The notes: generated by a model from the letters alone, not told the origin. Numbered from the stretch's first letter, positions 18,075 to 28,507 are shown. The stretch: DNA of 64,000 nucleotides from Bacillus sp. F19 (GCA_023823795.1 CP085710.1:1018001-1082000); one strand, 5' to 3'. Numbers and translations are program-made.

Positions 18075-21000
18075 AATACATTGAAATATCTAGCTTCAGG
18101 ATGGGCGACAACGATTGCCGTTACTGAAGCTTCCGGCTCCATCATAAAGCCTTCCGTCAAGTTCACGCCAATATCTTCCGGAGCTATGAGGTCAAATAAT
18201 TTTGCCTGGTCATCCAGATTCGGACAGGCTGGGTATCCGAAAGAAAAACGCTGACCCTGATATTTGGCAGAAAAGCGCTGATCCATTGTGAAATCCGGAG
18301 GATCAGGGAAGCCCCATTGGTCACGGATCAGCTGGTGAGTCCGTTCTGCAAGGCCTTCGGCAAGCTCGAGTGCCAGCGCCTGTACAGCATGGCTTTTTAA
18401 ATAATCTCCCTGCTCTTTAAAACGGTTGGCAATTTCCCTTACTTTTTTTCCGGCGGTTACCGCAAAGAAGGAGACATAATCTCTTTGTTTGTTCTCATCT
18501 TTTGGGCGGATATAATCGGATATACAGCGGTGCGGCAGCTTTGATTGCCTTGGGAATTCAAATGTCTGCAATGTTTTTTCCGTTTCAGGATCCAGAATAT
18601 GCAGCATATTGCCATCCGATTCTGCAGGGAAAAATTGATAGACGGCTGCAGGCTGAAACCATTTTTCCTCGTAGCCCTGTTTAAGAAGCTCATCGATTGT
18701 TTCTTTTAAGGCAACAGCTTTTGGATCTTTATTTTTAAGCATTTCCTTTACTTTTCCTTTTAGGCCAAGATGATGGCCAATCAGCATCTGCATGTTAATG
18801 TAAGGAATCAGATGCGGCAGTTCGATATCTTTAATAATATGCCGCCTGCAATCCTCCGGTTCAAAATAAGGTGAGGGAGTGAGCGCAGCCCTTTTTTCCA
18901 GCAATTCTGTGACGGCCGGAGTTGCTTTCTTTTCAGCAGATCTTTCAGGAACGGCTTCTTTTTTCTTAAATTGTGTTGGATCTATTCTGATTCTGTTTGC
19001 AAGGGACAGTCCATCCATTGCGTCCTTTGCGTAAATTACAGGTCCGCTGTACTCCGGTGCAATTTTTCCGTCAGCAAATTTTCTGGATAAAGCAGCACCG
19101 CCAACCATGATTGGCACTGAGATTTCAGCTTCTTTTAAATCCTGTGCAGTCAAAACCATTTGCTGTGCGGATTTTACGAGAAGACCCGAGAGTCCGACGA
19201 TATCGGGATTTTCTTTTTTGACAGCCAAAATCAAGTCCTGAGGTGTCACTTTTATGCCTAAGTCTACTACCTTGTAGCCATTGTTGCTCAAGATAATATC
19301 GACTAGATTTTTACCGATATCATGAACATCTCCTTTTACCGTAGCAAGCAGAATTTTGCCTTTTCCGCTGTCATCCTTTTTTTCCATGTGAGGCTCTAAA
19401 AAGGAGACGGATGCTTTCATGACCTCTGCGCTTTGCAGCACTTCAGCAACAATCAGCTGGTTTGCATTAAACAGCTCTCCTACCTCAGCCATGCCTTTCA
19501 TAAGAGGACCGTTTATTATATCCAGCGGTGTTGTGTACTCTTTTAAGGCAATCTCAAGATCTGCAAGGAGTCCTTCTTTCGTACCTTCGACGACATATTG
19601 AGCAAGGCGTTCTTCTAAAGGAAGAGATTGAACCGGTTTTTTTGCGGTTTTCTTTTTGCCTCTGTAGTGATTTGTAAAGGCAGCTAATGTATCGTCATTC
19701 GTATTGAAAAGAAGAGTTTCTGACATTTCAATTTCGTCTTTTGGAATCGATGCAAATCGTTCAAGCTTTTCCGTATTGACAATTGCATAATCAAGTCCTG
19801 CCTGAGTGCAATGATACAAATAGACGGCGTTCAGTACTTCGCGTCCAACAGGAGGAAGGCCGAAGGATACATTGCTGACTCCAAGGATTGTCAGGCATTG
19901 CGGCAATCGTTCTTTAATTAAGCGGATGCCCTTTATCGTTTCTTCAGCAGAGCCGATATATTGCGCGTCTCCTGTTCCGACAGGGAATACGAGCGGATCA
20001 AAGATGATATCTGATGGATTTAACCCGTGTTTTTGAGTCAGCAGTTCAAATGAACGGACAGCGATATCAAGCTTTTGCTCAGCAGTCAGTGCCATTCCTT
20101 TTTCATCAATCGTTCCTACAACAACAGCTGCCCCGTATTTTTGAATGAGCGGGACGACTGCGTCAAATCTCTCTTCACCGTCTTCTAAGTTGATGGAATT
20201 GATGATCACTTTCCCTTGAGAATAGGAAAGTGCCTTTTCAATGACTAACTCATCCGTTGAATCAATGACAAGAGGTGCTTTTACTTTTTTCGTAATCTCC
20301 TTTATGAAGGCTTCCATGTCTTCTAATTCTTCGCGGTCAGGATCAGCCAGACAGATATCGATTACATGTGCGCCATTCTTGACTTGAGCTCGGGCAATTT
20401 CAGCTGCTTCTTCAAATTTCCCCTCCGCTATTAGTCGTTTAAACTTTCTGGAGCCAATCACATTTGTCCGTTCTCCGACGAATAGAGGCCGCATGGAATC
20501 ATCATAAATAAGCGGCTCGATGCCAGAAACAGTATGAGCCGGATCGCGTTCCGGAACGGAGCGGGGCTCGAGTTCGCCTACAGCATCAGCAATGGCGGTA
20601 ATATGTGCAGGTGTAGTCCCGCAGCAGCCTCCGACAATGTTCAGCCAGCCCTGTTCTGCAAATCCTTTTACTTTCTGAGCAAGAGAACGGGGAGATTCAT
20701 GATAATTTCCTTCCTCATCAGGCAGGCCGGCATTAGGATAGCAGCTGACAGCTGTATGAGCCATGCCTGATAGCGTCCGGATGTGGTCGGTCATGAATTC
20801 AGGTCCTGTAGCACAGTTTAGACCTACAGATAAAGGCTTCATGTGCTCAAGCGAAATGAAAAAGGCTTCAATATCCTGTCCGGCAAGCGTCGTTCCCATA
20901 GGTTCAATTGTCCCTGAAATCATCAGCGGAATTTCTTTGCCTGCTTGTTCAAAGGCGCGTTTAATGCCAAGAAAGCCTGCTTTTACATTTAATAAGTCCT

Positions 21001-21487
21001 GGCTTGTTTCAAGAAGAAGCAAATCAGCACCGCCTTCAAGCAGGCCGAGTGTCTGTTCCTCGTAGTTTTGAATAAGCTCCTCAAACGTTGCTCCGCCTGT
21101 AACAGACAGCGTTTTTGTCGTGGGACCCATTGAGCCTGCAACATAACGCGGCCATTCAGGAGTTGAATATTTTTCAGCTGCCTTTTTTGCGATCTCAGCC
21201 GCTTTTTTATTTAACTCAAAAGCGAGGTGGCCGAGATTATATTCATCAAGAACAATCTTAGTAGCGCCAAATGTGTTGGTTTCAATAATATCTGCTTTTG
21301 CTTCCAGGTAAGCATCATGAATGGATTCGATGACTTCTGGCGCAGTAATCGTTAAATATTCATTGCAGCCCTCGTATTCTTCTCCGCCGAAATCAGCTGC
21401 AGAAAGATTTGCATCCTGTATCATGGTGCCCATCGCTCCGTCCAGAACGAGGATTTTTTTCTCAAGCTGCTTTTTTATATCAGACAT
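18068..21487 (-). CDS. metH: Cobalamin-dependent methionine synthase
   Basis: About 1139 residues, full length. Domains in order: homocysteine-binding barrel (1-320; [10 protein letters not shown] and [11 protein letters not shown] zinc cysteines), pterin-binding barrel (about 340-600; [11 protein letters not shown]), cobalamin cap and Rossmann domain (about 640-860; [13 protein letters not shown] carries the DxHxxG cobalt ligand), and AdoMet reactivation domain (about 890-1139). Transfers methyl from methyltetrahydrofolate to homocysteine using B12. The ATG at 21487 overlaps the yitJ stop by 8 bp, so the pair is coupled; a longer frame start at 21514 is unlikely. Controlled by the SAM riboswitch upstream of yitJ. 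Confidence 0.96.
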   Translation of the reverse strand: MSDIKKQLEKKILVLDGAMGTMIQDANLSAADFGGEEYEGCNEYLTITAPEVIESIHDAYLEAKADIIETNTFGATKIVLDEYNLGHLAFELNKKAAEIAKKAAEKYSTPEWPRYVAGSMGPTTKTLSVTGGATFEELIQNYEEQTLGLLEGGADLLLLETSQDLLNVKAGFLGIKRAFEQAGKEIPLMISGTIEPMGTTLAGQDIEAFFISLEHMKPLSVGLNCATGPEFMTDHIRTLSGMAHTAVSCYPNAGLPDEEGNYHESPRSLAQKVKGFAEQGWLNIVGGCCGTTPAHITAIADAVGELEPRSVPERDPAHTVSGIEPLIYDDSMRPLFVGERTNVIGSRKFKRLIAEGKFEEAAEIARAQVKNGAHVIDICLADPDREELEDMEAFIKEITKKVKAPLVIDSTDELVIEKALSYSQGKVIINSINLEDGEERFDAVVPLIQKYGAAVVVGTIDEKGMALTAEQKLDIAVRSFELLTQKHGLNPSDIIFDPLVFPVGTGDAQYIGSAEETIKGIRLIKERLPQCLTILGVSNVSFGLPPVGREVLNAVYLYHCTQAGLDYAIVNTEKLERFASIPKDEIEMSETLLFNTNDDTLAAFTNHYRGKKKTAKKPVQSLPLEERLAQYVVEGTKEGLLADLEIALKEYTTPLDIINGPLMKGMAEVGELFNANQLIVAEVLQSAEVMKASVSFLEPHMEKKDDSGKGKILLATVKGDVHDIGKNLVDIILSNNGYKVVDLGIKVTPQDLILAVKKENPDIVGLSGLLVKSAQQMVLTAQDLKEAEISVPIMVGGAALSRKFADGKIAPEYSGPVIYAKDAMDGLSLANRIRIDPTQFKKKEAVPERSAEKKATPAVTELLEKRAALTPSPYFEPEDCRRHIIKDIELPHLIPYINMQMLIGHHLGLKGKVKEMLKNKDPKAVALKETIDELLKQGYEEKWFQPAAVYQFFPAESDGNMLHILDPETEKTLQTFEFPRQSKLPHRCISDYIRPKDENKQRDYVSFFAVTAGKKVREIANRFKEQGDYLKSHAVQALALELAEGLAERTHQLIRDQWGFPDPPDFTMDQRFSAKYQGQRFSFGYPACPNLDDQAKLFDLIAPEDIGVNLTEGFMMEPEASVTAIVVAHPEARYFNVLN

Positions 21488-23333
21488 GCGTAATCTTCCT
21501 TTCATTGACCCCAATTTGTTTCTTGTGAATGTAATCTGTCAGTTCAACGGTTAATTCATAGTTTAAAAACGGTGTAATTAAGTAGATTCCATTAAATAAA
21601 TCAAAGGCAGCATCAATCAGTCTTTTAGAGATGGCCAATCCTTCCTGATAGGCTTTCTCCCGATTATCGCCTGCCTGGGCCATTCTTTCACGAATACTGT
21701 CAGAAAGAGTAATGCCCGGAATTTCGTTATGGATAAATTCTGCGTTGCGGCTGCTTGTGAGCGGCATAATGCCGATATAAATCGGAACGGTTAAGTGCTT
21801 CGTTTCCTCATAAACATCAATCAGCTGTTTTTCTGAGTAAATTGGCTGTGAAATGAAATAATCTGCACCGCAGGCAATTTTCTTCTCCAGTCTTTTTACC
21901 GCTTTATCGAGATATTTAACATTGGGATTAAACGCAGCAGCAACTGAAAAATTGGTTTTTTCCCCAAGAGGTTTTCCTGAATAAGAAAGACCATCGTTAA
22001 ATTGCTTGATTAAGCTGATCAAATCAAAAGAAGAAAGATCATAAACGGAAGTAGCTCCCGGAAAATCCCCGATTTTTGATGGATCGCCCGTAATCGCAAG
22101 CACATCCGAAAGTCCCAGCGTATGAAGACCCATTAAATGAGATTGAAGGCCAATTAAGTTGCGGTCGCGGCATGTAATATGAATTAAGGACCTGAGTCCA
22201 AGTGTTTGCTGAACGATGGATCCTACAGCAACATTGCTTATTCTCGGCGAAGCAAGCGAGTTGTCTGCAAGTGTTAAGGCATCGATTCCAGCAGCTTGCA
22301 GTGCTTTTGCACCTTTTAAAAATTTGTCCAGACCAAGTTTTTTAGGAGGATCAAGTTCTACAATCAGAGAGCGGTTCTTATTGACTATTTCCTGCAGGGG
22401 AGGATACTTTCTTTCCGCTGCAGACGTGACAGAAATCTCTTTCTTCCGTATTTTTACTTTCTTTTCTGTAACTGGAGCGAGTCCTTTAAGCGCTGCTGAC
22501 ATTGCTTCAATGTGTATAGAGGTTGTGCCGCAGCAGCCTCCGATTAGTCTTGCTCCCTGATTTCTGAAGGCGAGTGCGCTTTCTGCGAAATATTTTTCTC
22601 CAGAGCCATAGACAAGTCTTCCTTCCTCAAGAGTCGGCAAGCTGCTGTTTGGATAAACAGATAAGAACGCTTTTTCAGGAAGCGGAATTTCTTCAAGAGA
22701 TGAAAGCATATGGTAAGGACCCAGTCTGCAATTCAGACCGACAACGTCAGCACCAAGTGCCTCAAGCTGAGAAAGGCCTTCATTCAGGGGTGTTCCGTCC
22801 TGCAAGACTCCGATTTCGTGAAGGGAGATGTTAGTAATAATCGGGATATTCGTTTCTTTTCTTGCGATCTCTAATACTGTTTTTATTTCTTCAAGATCAT
22901 AATAGGTTTCAAGCAGCAGACCGCTTACCTCTTCACTGAGCAAAAGGTAAAGCTGTTCTCTGAAATTGCGTTTAATGTCCTCAAGAGAATAGGCGTTTTT
23001 CTTGAAAGCACGGATGCCGCCAATCGTTCCAAGAACATAGGTGTTATTGCCGGCTGATGCTTTTTTAGCAATTTGAACAGCAGTACGGTTAATCGCTCTC
23101 ACTTCATCTTCAAGTCCATATCTTGATAGCTTAATATAGTTTGCGCCGTAAGTATTTGTCTGAATGACATCTGCACCGGCTGCAATATACGCCTTATGAA
23201 CATTTAATATTTCATCAGGCTTCGATAAATTCAATTCTTCGAAACACCTGTCAACTCCGTGCGAGTAAAGCAGTGTTCCCATTGCTCCGTCGCCAATCAA
23301 GATCTTCTTCTGTAAATCGTTTAAAAGTGTCAA
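21480..23333 (-). CDS. yitJ: Bifunctional homocysteine S-methyltransferase / methylenetetrahydrofolate reductase
   Basis: 617 residues. The N-terminal half is a homocysteine methyltransferase barrel ([38 protein letters not shown] with the zinc cysteines); the C-terminal half (about 330-600) is a MetF-type FAD barrel ([40 protein letters not shown]). It should make 5-methyl-THF and methylate homocysteine, feeding metH downstream. Start is TTG at 23333 with AAGGAGG seven bases upstream; the frame is open further back through the leader terminator. First gene of a two-gene operon. Confidence 0.93.
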   Translation of the reverse strand: MTLLNDLQKKILIGDGAMGTLLYSHGVDRCFEELNLSKPDEILNVHKAYIAAGADVIQTNTYGANYIKLSRYGLEDEVRAINRTAVQIAKKASAGNNTYVLGTIGGIRAFKKNAYSLEDIKRNFREQLYLLLSEEVSGLLLETYYDLEEIKTVLEIARKETNIPIITNISLHEIGVLQDGTPLNEGLSQLEALGADVVGLNCRLGPYHMLSSLEEIPLPEKAFLSVYPNSSLPTLEEGRLVYGSGEKYFAESALAFRNQGARLIGGCCGTTSIHIEAMSAALKGLAPVTEKKVKIRKKEISVTSAAERKYPPLQEIVNKNRSLIVELDPPKKLGLDKFLKGAKALQAAGIDALTLADNSLASPRISNVAVGSIVQQTLGLRSLIHITCRDRNLIGLQSHLMGLHTLGLSDVLAITGDPSKIGDFPGATSVYDLSSFDLISLIKQFNDGLSYSGKPLGEKTNFSVAAAFNPNVKYLDKAVKRLEKKIACGADYFISQPIYSEKQLIDVYEETKHLTVPIYIGIMPLTSSRNAEFIHNEIPGITLSDSIRERMAQAGDNREKAYQEGLAISKRLIDAAFDLFNGIYLITPFLNYELTVELTDYIHKKQIGVNERKITHV

Positions 23334-23361
23334 ACTCCAAACCTCCTTAGTGCAGTAGAAA

Positions 23362-23545
23362 AAACAAAAAAAGCCTTCCAAGAAGAAGACTTTGAACGAT
23401 CAGGACTTCTTCTTATCGTTCGATGGATGCATCGCTGGAATTAGCACCTTGGATTGAAATCCCTGATGAATACAGATGATTTCATTATGCCAGGTTGCTG
23501 AAGCTTCATAGGGCCAGTCCCTCAGCTTCTCTAGATAAGAATGAT
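23362..23545 (-). ncRNA. SAM-I (S-box) riboswitch with terminator
   Basis: Minus strand carries the S-box hallmarks: CTTATC, AGAG, GAGGGACTGGCCCTATGA, CAGCAACC, AAGGTGCTAATTCC, then GATAAG. P1 pairs TTCTTATC with GATAAGAA. A terminator AAGAAGAAG / CTTCTTCTT (23380-23414) with a T-run follows, and an overlapping GAACGAT / ATCGTTC pairing can serve as part of an antiterminator. High SAM should favour P1 and termination, shutting off yitJ-metH. Confidence 0.95.
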
Positions 23546-23687
23546 GAAATATGAAATTTACAAAAAGATATTACATCTAATTTACATGTTTTTTCGGATA
23601 GATTCAATACAAAAGTAAAAGTTTTCTGAATAGACGGGGAATTTGTTGGGGGAAAATCGAAGCAGAAACTTGCGGAATACCGAAACA

Positions 23688-23715
23688 AACACTCAGCAGA
23701 GAAGAGCTGAGTGTT
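23688..23715 (-). terminator. Hairpin after yajQ
   Basis: AACACTCAGC / GCTGAGTGTT perfect 10-bp stem with an 8-nt loop; only a broken T-tract (TGTTTGTTTC) follows on the minus strand. Confidence 0.65.
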
Positions 23716-23723
23716 CGTTCACT

Positions 23724-24215
23724 TTATCTGAAATTAATAAATTGAACATCTATCGGCAAGTCGGCTCCGCGAACGGCTGCAATCACCTGCTGCAGGTCGT
23801 CCTTATTTTTGCCGGTCACACGGACCTGATCGTCCTGAACCTGAGTTTTTACTTTTAATCCGGAATTTTTTATAATGGCATTAATCTTTTTTGCATTATC
23901 CTTATCAATACCCTGAATCAGCTTAGCGCGCTGGCGAATTGTTCCGCCCGATGCACCTTCGATTTTTCCGTAATCAATATTTCGTGTCGCTACATTGCGC
24001 TTAATCAATTTAGAAATAAAAACATCCTTTAACTGATCCATTTTAAACTCATCATCTGAAACTAAAACAATCTCTTCTTTTTCAAGAGAAATGCTGCTTT
24101 TGCTCCCTTTAAAATCATAGCGGGTGCCGATTTCCTTCATCGTCATCGTAATTGCATTCGTCACCTCAGGCATATCCACCTTTGAAACAATATCAAAAGA
24201 ACTGTCCTTCGCCAT
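23724..24215 (-). CDS. yajQ: YajQ-family nucleotide-binding protein
   Basis: 163 residues, usual family length: N-terminal [29 protein letters not shown] and the C-terminal [20 protein letters not shown]. Two ferredoxin-like RNA-binding-type folds. Homologues bind cyclic-di-GMP or other nucleotides; the role in Bacillaceae is not settled. Monocistronic, ATG after GGGAGGA. Confidence 0.93.
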   Translation of the reverse strand: MAKDSSFDIVSKVDMPEVTNAITMTMKEIGTRYDFKGSKSSISLEKEEIVLVSDDEFKMDQLKDVFISKLIKRNVATRNIDYGKIEGASGGTIRQRAKLIQGIDKDNAKKINAIIKNSGLKVKTQVQDDQVRVTGKNKDDLQQVIAAVRGADLPIDVQFINFR

Positions 24216-24282
24216 AAGAATCCTCCCAAAAGTTTATATTATCTATAGATTATAGTAGAATGAACAGGGGATAACAACATTT

Positions 24283-24398
24283 GAAGTGCGGAATCGCCTG
24301 TTTAGCTCCGACAGACAGATAAGAATTCACCCGAAAAGTCCGGTTTTGACTTTTTGGGGGAATTTGTTCTGGCCGAGGAGTTAGGCGATGGAGCCGGA
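24283..24398 (-). repeat. Interspersed intergenic repeat, copy 2 (inverted)
   Basis: On the minus strand it reads CTCCATCGCCTAACTCCTCG, GCCAGAAC, CTTATCTGTCTGTCGGAGCT and AACAGGCGATTCCGCACTTC, matching the copy at 4551. Confidence 0.7.
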
Positions 24399-24404
24399 CA
24401 ATAC

Positions 24405-24429
24405 GAAGTGCGGAATCGCCTGTTTAGCC
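24405..24429 (-). repeat. Partial terminal duplicate of the interspersed repeat
   Basis: GAAGTGCGGAATCGCCTGTT repeats exactly the right-terminal part of the copy at 24283, about 122 bp away. Confidence 0.6.
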
Positions 24430-24529
24430 TAGGGATTAGCCATTAAGCTGCACATTCATACATAAATGTCCGCTTCAATTTGAAAACTAACAGCAGATAC
24501 AATCTGCATAAGAAAGGAACGAAATACAT

Positions 24530-25387
24530 TTGATGAATCCAGGAACGTTTATGACGCTTTCAATAGATGAAAAATTAGATTATGGCTATTATTTAACAGA
24601 CGGAGAAAGCCGTGTGCTGCTCCACAAAACCGAAATCACGGAGCCGATCGATGACAAAGAAGAAGTTGAGGTTTATTTAATTGTCGATCATGAAGACCGT
24701 CTTGCCGCAACAATGAAGAAACCGAAAATTACCGAGGATCATTACGACTGGGTTGAGGTTGTAAACGTAAGAGAAGACATGGGAGCGTTTGTTGATATTG
24801 GTTTATCCAAGGATGCGCTAGTAGCAAACGATATTCTTCCAGCGTTTATCGAGGTTTGGCCTGAAGAGGGGGACATGCTTTATTGTTCTTTGAAGGTAAC
24901 GAAAAATGGCAGGTTTTTCACGAAGCTTGCAACGGAAGATGTCATGCTGGAGAAAATCGTATCAGCAGAAGGCGCAGCCAACAATCAAACTGTGACAGGC
25001 AGAGTTTACAGAATGATTATTGCCGGCTCATATATTATTACAGAAGAAGGCTACAAAGGATTTATTCACTCTTCGCAGCGTAAAAGGGAGCCTCGTTTAG
25101 GCGAGCTTGTAACAGGGCGCGTAATTGATGTAAAGGAAGATGGAACAATCAACGTATCTCTTCTTCCAAGAAAGCATGAAGCATTGGATGCGGATGCACA
25201 GCAGCTTTTTGATTATATGGAATCAAGAGGCGGAGCGATGCCATTTTTCGATAAGAGCGACCCAGAAGACATTAAAGAACGCTTTAACATGAGCAAAGGC
25301 GCGTTCAAGCGTGCAATCGGCTCATTGATGAAAGCCGGGAAAGTTTATCAGGAAGACGGCTGGACATATTTCAAAAAGGAACAGTAA
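24530..25387 (+). CDS. cvfB: CvfB/YitL-type S1 RNA-binding protein
   Basis: About 285 residues. S1/OB-fold units are visible (YGYYLTDGESRVLLHKTE; VREDMGAFVDIGLSKDALV; GRVIDVKEDGTINVSLLP), followed by a C-terminal winged-helix segment (FNMSKGAFKRAIGSLMKAGKVYQEDGWTYF). This is the architecture of conserved virulence factor B / YitL. Binds RNA; a role in post-transcriptional regulation is known for S. aureus CvfB. The start is TTG 24530 or the adjacent ATG 24533; the AAAGGAACG site is 11 and 14 bases away. Confidence 0.85.
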   Translation: MMNPGTFMTLSIDEKLDYGYYLTDGESRVLLHKTEITEPIDDKEEVEVYLIVDHEDRLAATMKKPKITEDHYDWVEVVNVREDMGAFVDIGLSKDALVANDILPAFIEVWPEEGDMLYCSLKVTKNGRFFTKLATEDVMLEKIVSAEGAANNQTVTGRVYRMIIAGSYIITEEGYKGFIHSSQRKREPRLGELVTGRVIDVKEDGTINVSLLPRKHEALDADAQQLFDYMESRGGAMPFFDKSDPEDIKERFNMSKGAFKRAIGSLMKAGKVYQEDGWTYFKKEQ

Positions 25388-25415
25388 GCGAGTTGATCGC
25401 TTGCTGTTTTTTTTT
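25380..25415 (+). terminator. Terminator of cvfB
   Basis: AACAGTAAGCGA / TCGCTTGCTGTT stem with a 5-nt loop and a run of T; the stem overlaps the stop codon. Confidence 0.85.
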
Positions 25416-25463
25416 GAGAAATTTTAGGTTTGGTTGATAAAATCTCAATATTAAATTCCCGGA

Positions 25464-25656
25464 GATAAAGAAAAAATCAGGAAATTGGCAGATATCAGTG
25501 CCGTTGTAGAAGAGACGGCAGCAGGAAGCTAGCAAATATCTGCTTCGACAACTGAACAGCTGCTCGCATTCGAAAATATGGTGGGAAAAGTGATTGAACT
25601 TTAGACAGCTGACAGATGATTTAAATCAGACATCTTCGAAGTTTAAGCTACAATAA
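25464..25656 (+). pseudogene. Methyl-accepting chemotaxis protein, C-terminal remnant
   Basis: One frame reads ADISAVVEETAAGS-stop-QISASTTEQLLAFENM, the conserved signalling-tip-distal helix of MCPs (compare ISAVVEETAAGTQEISASTEEQ). After a further stop, another frame reads QLTDDLNQTSSKFKLQ-stop, the usual MCP C-terminal end. Two stops and a frameshift in under 200 bp, with nothing of the ligand-binding or HAMP parts upstream, show a dead gene. Confidence 0.8.
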
Positions 25657-25660
25657 AACA

Positions 25661-25692
25661 AAAACAGCAGCGGAAAATCGCTGCTGTTTTTT
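25661..25692 (+). terminator. Terminator of the dead MCP gene
   Basis: AAAACAGCAGCG / CGCTGCTGTTTT with a 6-nt loop and a T-run; retained after the gene decayed. Confidence 0.85.
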
Positions 25693-25724
25693 CAAGATAT
25701 AAGAAATTATGAAACTTTGCGATT

Positions 25725-25848
25725 TATGTCTAGCTTCAGCGACTAACTCCTCGGTCAGAACGGATCCGCCGCAAAAAAGTCAAACCCGGACCAGTCCGGC
25801 GGATCCTTATCTGCCTTTCAGAGCTGACCAGTGCTTCCGCTTCTCTTA
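25725..25848 (+). repeat. Interspersed intergenic repeat, copy 3
   Basis: TATGTCTAGCTTCAGCGACT, AACTCCTCGGTCAGAACGGA, GGCGGATCCTTATCTGCCTT, GCTTCCGCTTCTCTT. Contains GGATCCGCC / GGCGGATCC inverted repeats able to pair. Confidence 0.75.
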
Positions 25849-26031
25849 TAAATGGTCGGTCTTTTTGGAATATTGTCTTTCGCCTTTTTGGCGGTTTTTC
25901 TCGCGTATCATGTTTCGTTCATGTTCTTTGGCATTATTGTCTTTTGCTTTTTTGTCGTTATCGCTTGTATGCGGCATCATAAAAACTCCCTTACTGAAAA
26001 GATACGTTTATGTTGCCCTGTAAGTATAATA

Positions 26032-26892
26032 TTATGAGATCGGTTTATTAGAAAAGAAAATGGCAATCGTGCCAGGTCCAGAATGCGCTCCAACTGAACA
26101 GCCGACTGTGTTTATATATACTTCTTTCGGATGAAATTCAGTTTCTATCATTGCTTTTATTTCCTTGGCTGAGTCCTCATCATCCCCGTGACTGATGGCG
26201 ATGGTCTGGCTTTCAAGATTAACGCCCCGCTCTTTCATCAGCTCGATGACCCTTCGGAAAACTTTTTTCCGGCCTCTAAGTTTTTCAAGCGGAATCAGCT
26301 TGCCGCCTTCAACATGAAGAAGCGGTTTGATGTTGAGAAGACCGCCTACAAATGCAGATGCTTTGCTGATTCTGCCGCCTCTTGCTAAATATTCTAATTT
26401 ATCGACGGTGAAAATGTGCTCTGTATGATCACAAAAGTCCTTTACAGAAGCTTCAATTTCATGTAGAGTGTTTCCTTTACTGGCTAGGTCAACTGCATAT
26501 TTAACGGCAAGTCCAAGGCCAAGGGAAGCACATTTGGAATCCACAATGGAAAGCTCAAAATCTGGATATTCCTCTTTGACTTCGTTTCCAATCATGACAG
26601 CAGTCTGATAGGTTCCGGAAAGCTCCGATGAAAAAGCAACATACAATGCCGGTACTTGTTTCTTTGCAAATTCAGTGAATGTCTCTTTTACATCAAGAGG
26701 AGAGATTTGAGTCGTTTTAGCTATTTTCCCTTCACGCATCGCGTCGTATACTTCTTTAGGGGAAATCGTGACTAAATCGCGATAGTCATTTTCCTCAATA
26801 TGTACACCAAGCGGGAGAAGTGTAACGCCGTGTTTCTCATAAAATTCAAGCGGCAGATCGCATGCGCTGTCTGCGACGATATGTACCGTCAT
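26032..26892 (-). CDS. yitS: DegV-family fatty-acid-binding protein (YitS-like)
   Basis: 286 residues. DegV fold: N-terminal HIVADSACDLP, TTQISPLDV and SSELSGTYQTA, DSKCASLGLG, LEYLARGGRISK, and C-terminal VGAHSGPGTIAIFF. Family members bind a fatty acid in a deep cavity; related proteins act in fatty-acid kinase (FakB) systems that activate exogenous fatty acids. Divergent from yitT as in B. subtilis. ATG after TGAGGTGTC. Confidence 0.9.
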   Translation of the reverse strand: MTVHIVADSACDLPLEFYEKHGVTLLPLGVHIEENDYRDLVTISPKEVYDAMREGKIAKTTQISPLDVKETFTEFAKKQVPALYVAFSSELSGTYQTAVMIGNEVKEEYPDFELSIVDSKCASLGLGLAVKYAVDLASKGNTLHEIEASVKDFCDHTEHIFTVDKLEYLARGGRISKASAFVGGLLNIKPLLHVEGGKLIPLEKLRGRKKVFRRVIELMKERGVNLESQTIAISHGDDEDSAKEIKAMIETEFHPKEVYINTVGCSVGAHSGPGTIAIFFSNKPIS

Positions 26893-27089
26893 TTTGACAC
26901 CTCATTTCATCTGGTTTTACCCGCAAAACGGGATAATAGCCTCATTTATAGTTCTAAATTAGCACTTAGCCAAAAAGAAGTAAAGAAAGTTACGCTGCCC
27001 TAAAACACAATATTTGTATTGATCTGCAAGAAATTGGGGTAAATCAGAAATACTAACATTATCTTATAGCCCGGGAGGATTTTCTGCAA

Positions 27090-27932
27090 ATGGTTTATGA
27101 AGAAGTAAAAAAAGCGGTTGTCGTTATTTTTGGAGCTCTGCTGAATGCTGTCGGCCTGAATTTATTCATGATTCCTGCTGATGTTTATGCGAGCGGATTT
27201 ACCGGTATCGCCCAGCTCTTATCAAGTGTAATTAAAGAATACACCCCCCTTTACATATCTACAGGGGTGCTTTTGCTCCTTCTTAACATTCCAGTAGCAA
27301 TCCTGGGATGGCAAAAAGTCGGGAAATCGTTCACTCTGTACAGTGTACTTAGTGTAGCAGCCACCACACTATTTTTATCGATTGTCCCTTTATATCCTTT
27401 GTCAGAAGATATTTTGCTTAACGCAGTATTTGGAGGCGTCATTGTTGCGATCGGCGTAGGCATTACGCTTAAATATGGTGCTTCAACAGGCGGACTGGAT
27501 ATTATAGCAATGATCCTTTCGAGAATGAAGGATAAACCGGTCGGCACTTATTTCTTTATCTTAAACGGAATTATCATTTTTACAGCGGGATTGCTTTATG
27601 GATGGGAAAAAGCGCTCTACACTCTTGTTACGCTTTATGCTTCAACAAGAGTCATTGATGCGATTCATACAAGACATGAAAAATTGACAGCCATGATCAT
27701 TACAAAAAAAGCTGATGATCTAAAAAAGGCCATTCATGCTAAAATGGTAAGAGGGATTACAATGGTTCCTGCTAAAGGAGCTTTTACAAACGAGCAAAAG
27801 GACATGCTGATGATTGTGATCACACGCTATGAGCTTTATGATTTAGAAAAAATCATTAAGGAAGTTGACCCAAAGGCATTTACAAATATCATTCAAACAA
27901 CAGGAATCTTTGGTTTCTTCCGCAAAGAATAG
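27090..27932 (+). CDS. yitT: YitT-family membrane protein (DUF161/DUF2179)
   Basis: 280 residues. Five to six transmembrane helices in the first about 190 residues (GALLNAVGLNLFMIP; GFTGIAQLL; VLLLLLNIPVAILGW; TGGLDIIAMILSR), then a soluble DUF2179 domain (TAMIITKKADDLKKAIHAKMVRGITMV). Function unknown. ATG after GGGAGGA. Followed closely by the BsuPI lipoprotein gene. Confidence 0.9.
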   Translation: MVYEEVKKAVVVIFGALLNAVGLNLFMIPADVYASGFTGIAQLLSSVIKEYTPLYISTGVLLLLLNIPVAILGWQKVGKSFTLYSVLSVAATTLFLSIVPLYPLSEDILLNAVFGGVIVAIGVGITLKYGASTGGLDIIAMILSRMKDKPVGTYFFILNGIIIFTAGLLYGWEKALYTLVTLYASTRVIDAIHTRHEKLTAMIITKKADDLKKAIHAKMVRGITMVPAKGAFTNEQKDMLMIVITRYELYDLEKIIKEVDPKAFTNIIQTTGIFGFFRKE

Positions 27933-27946
27933 GAGACGTGCACGAT

Positions 27947-28423
27947 ATGAAAAAGCTTGTATTCATTATGCTTGGCTTATTATTTCTTGTCGGCTGCGGT
28001 CAAACTGCTGAAAATAAGGATGAAGCGGAAGAGGTGTCTGGTGACGTGGAAACGAAAGAAGTTCAATTAGCTGTTGAGACGAAGGAAAGCCCTGAAAGTG
28101 TGCAAATCAATATCACCCTTAAAAACAATACAAATGAAGAAAAGAATTTCGAGTTCTCATCAGGACAGAAATATGAAATTATCATTACAGATTCAAACGG
28201 GGCGGAAGTGTACAAATATTCAAAGGGAAGAATGTTCACTCAAGCTCTGCAGTATCTAACGCTGCCTCCAGGAGAAAGTCAAACCTGGCAGGAAACATGG
28301 GACAAGAAAAGTGCAGGAAAAAAAGTTGAAGCCGGTGAATATACGGTAACGGTTTTATTAACTGGTAAAGCTGAAGGTGTAAAAGCCTTAGAAGCAAAGG
28401 CTAAGTTCAAGGTAACTGAATAA
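27947..28423 (+). CDS. BsuPI-domain lipoprotein (proteinase inhibitor-like)
   Basis: 158 residues. Lipoprotein signal MKKLVFIMLGLLFLVGCG (Cys17), an acidic linker, then a beta-sandwich resembling the B. subtilis intracellular proteinase inhibitor BsuPI (NITLKNNTNEEKNFEFSSGQ; LPPGESQTWQETWD; GEYTVTVLLTGKA). It lies in the yitS-yitT-ipi position. Unlike cytoplasmic BsuPI it has a lipobox, so it should be on the outer membrane face. Protease inhibition is inferred from the domain only. Confidence 0.85.
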   Translation: MKKLVFIMLGLLFLVGCGQTAENKDEAEEVSGDVETKEVQLAVETKESPESVQINITLKNNTNEEKNFEFSSGQKYEIIITDSNGAEVYKYSKGRMFTQALQYLTLPPGESQTWQETWDKKSAGKKVEAGEYTVTVLLTGKAEGVKALEAKAKFKVTE

Positions 28424-28426
28424 AGT

Positions 28427-28456
28427 AAAAAGCTGCGGAAAATTCCGCAGCTTTTG
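28427..28456 (+). terminator. Terminator of yitT-BsuPI operon
   Basis: AAAAGCTGCGGAA / TTCCGCAGCTTTT, 13-bp stem with a 2-nt formal loop, followed by GTTTAAT. Confidence 0.85.
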
Positions 28457-28507
28457 TTTAATATGGGCTAATCATAGGTGCACTGCTTTATGCTAAATTC
28501 ACGGTAC

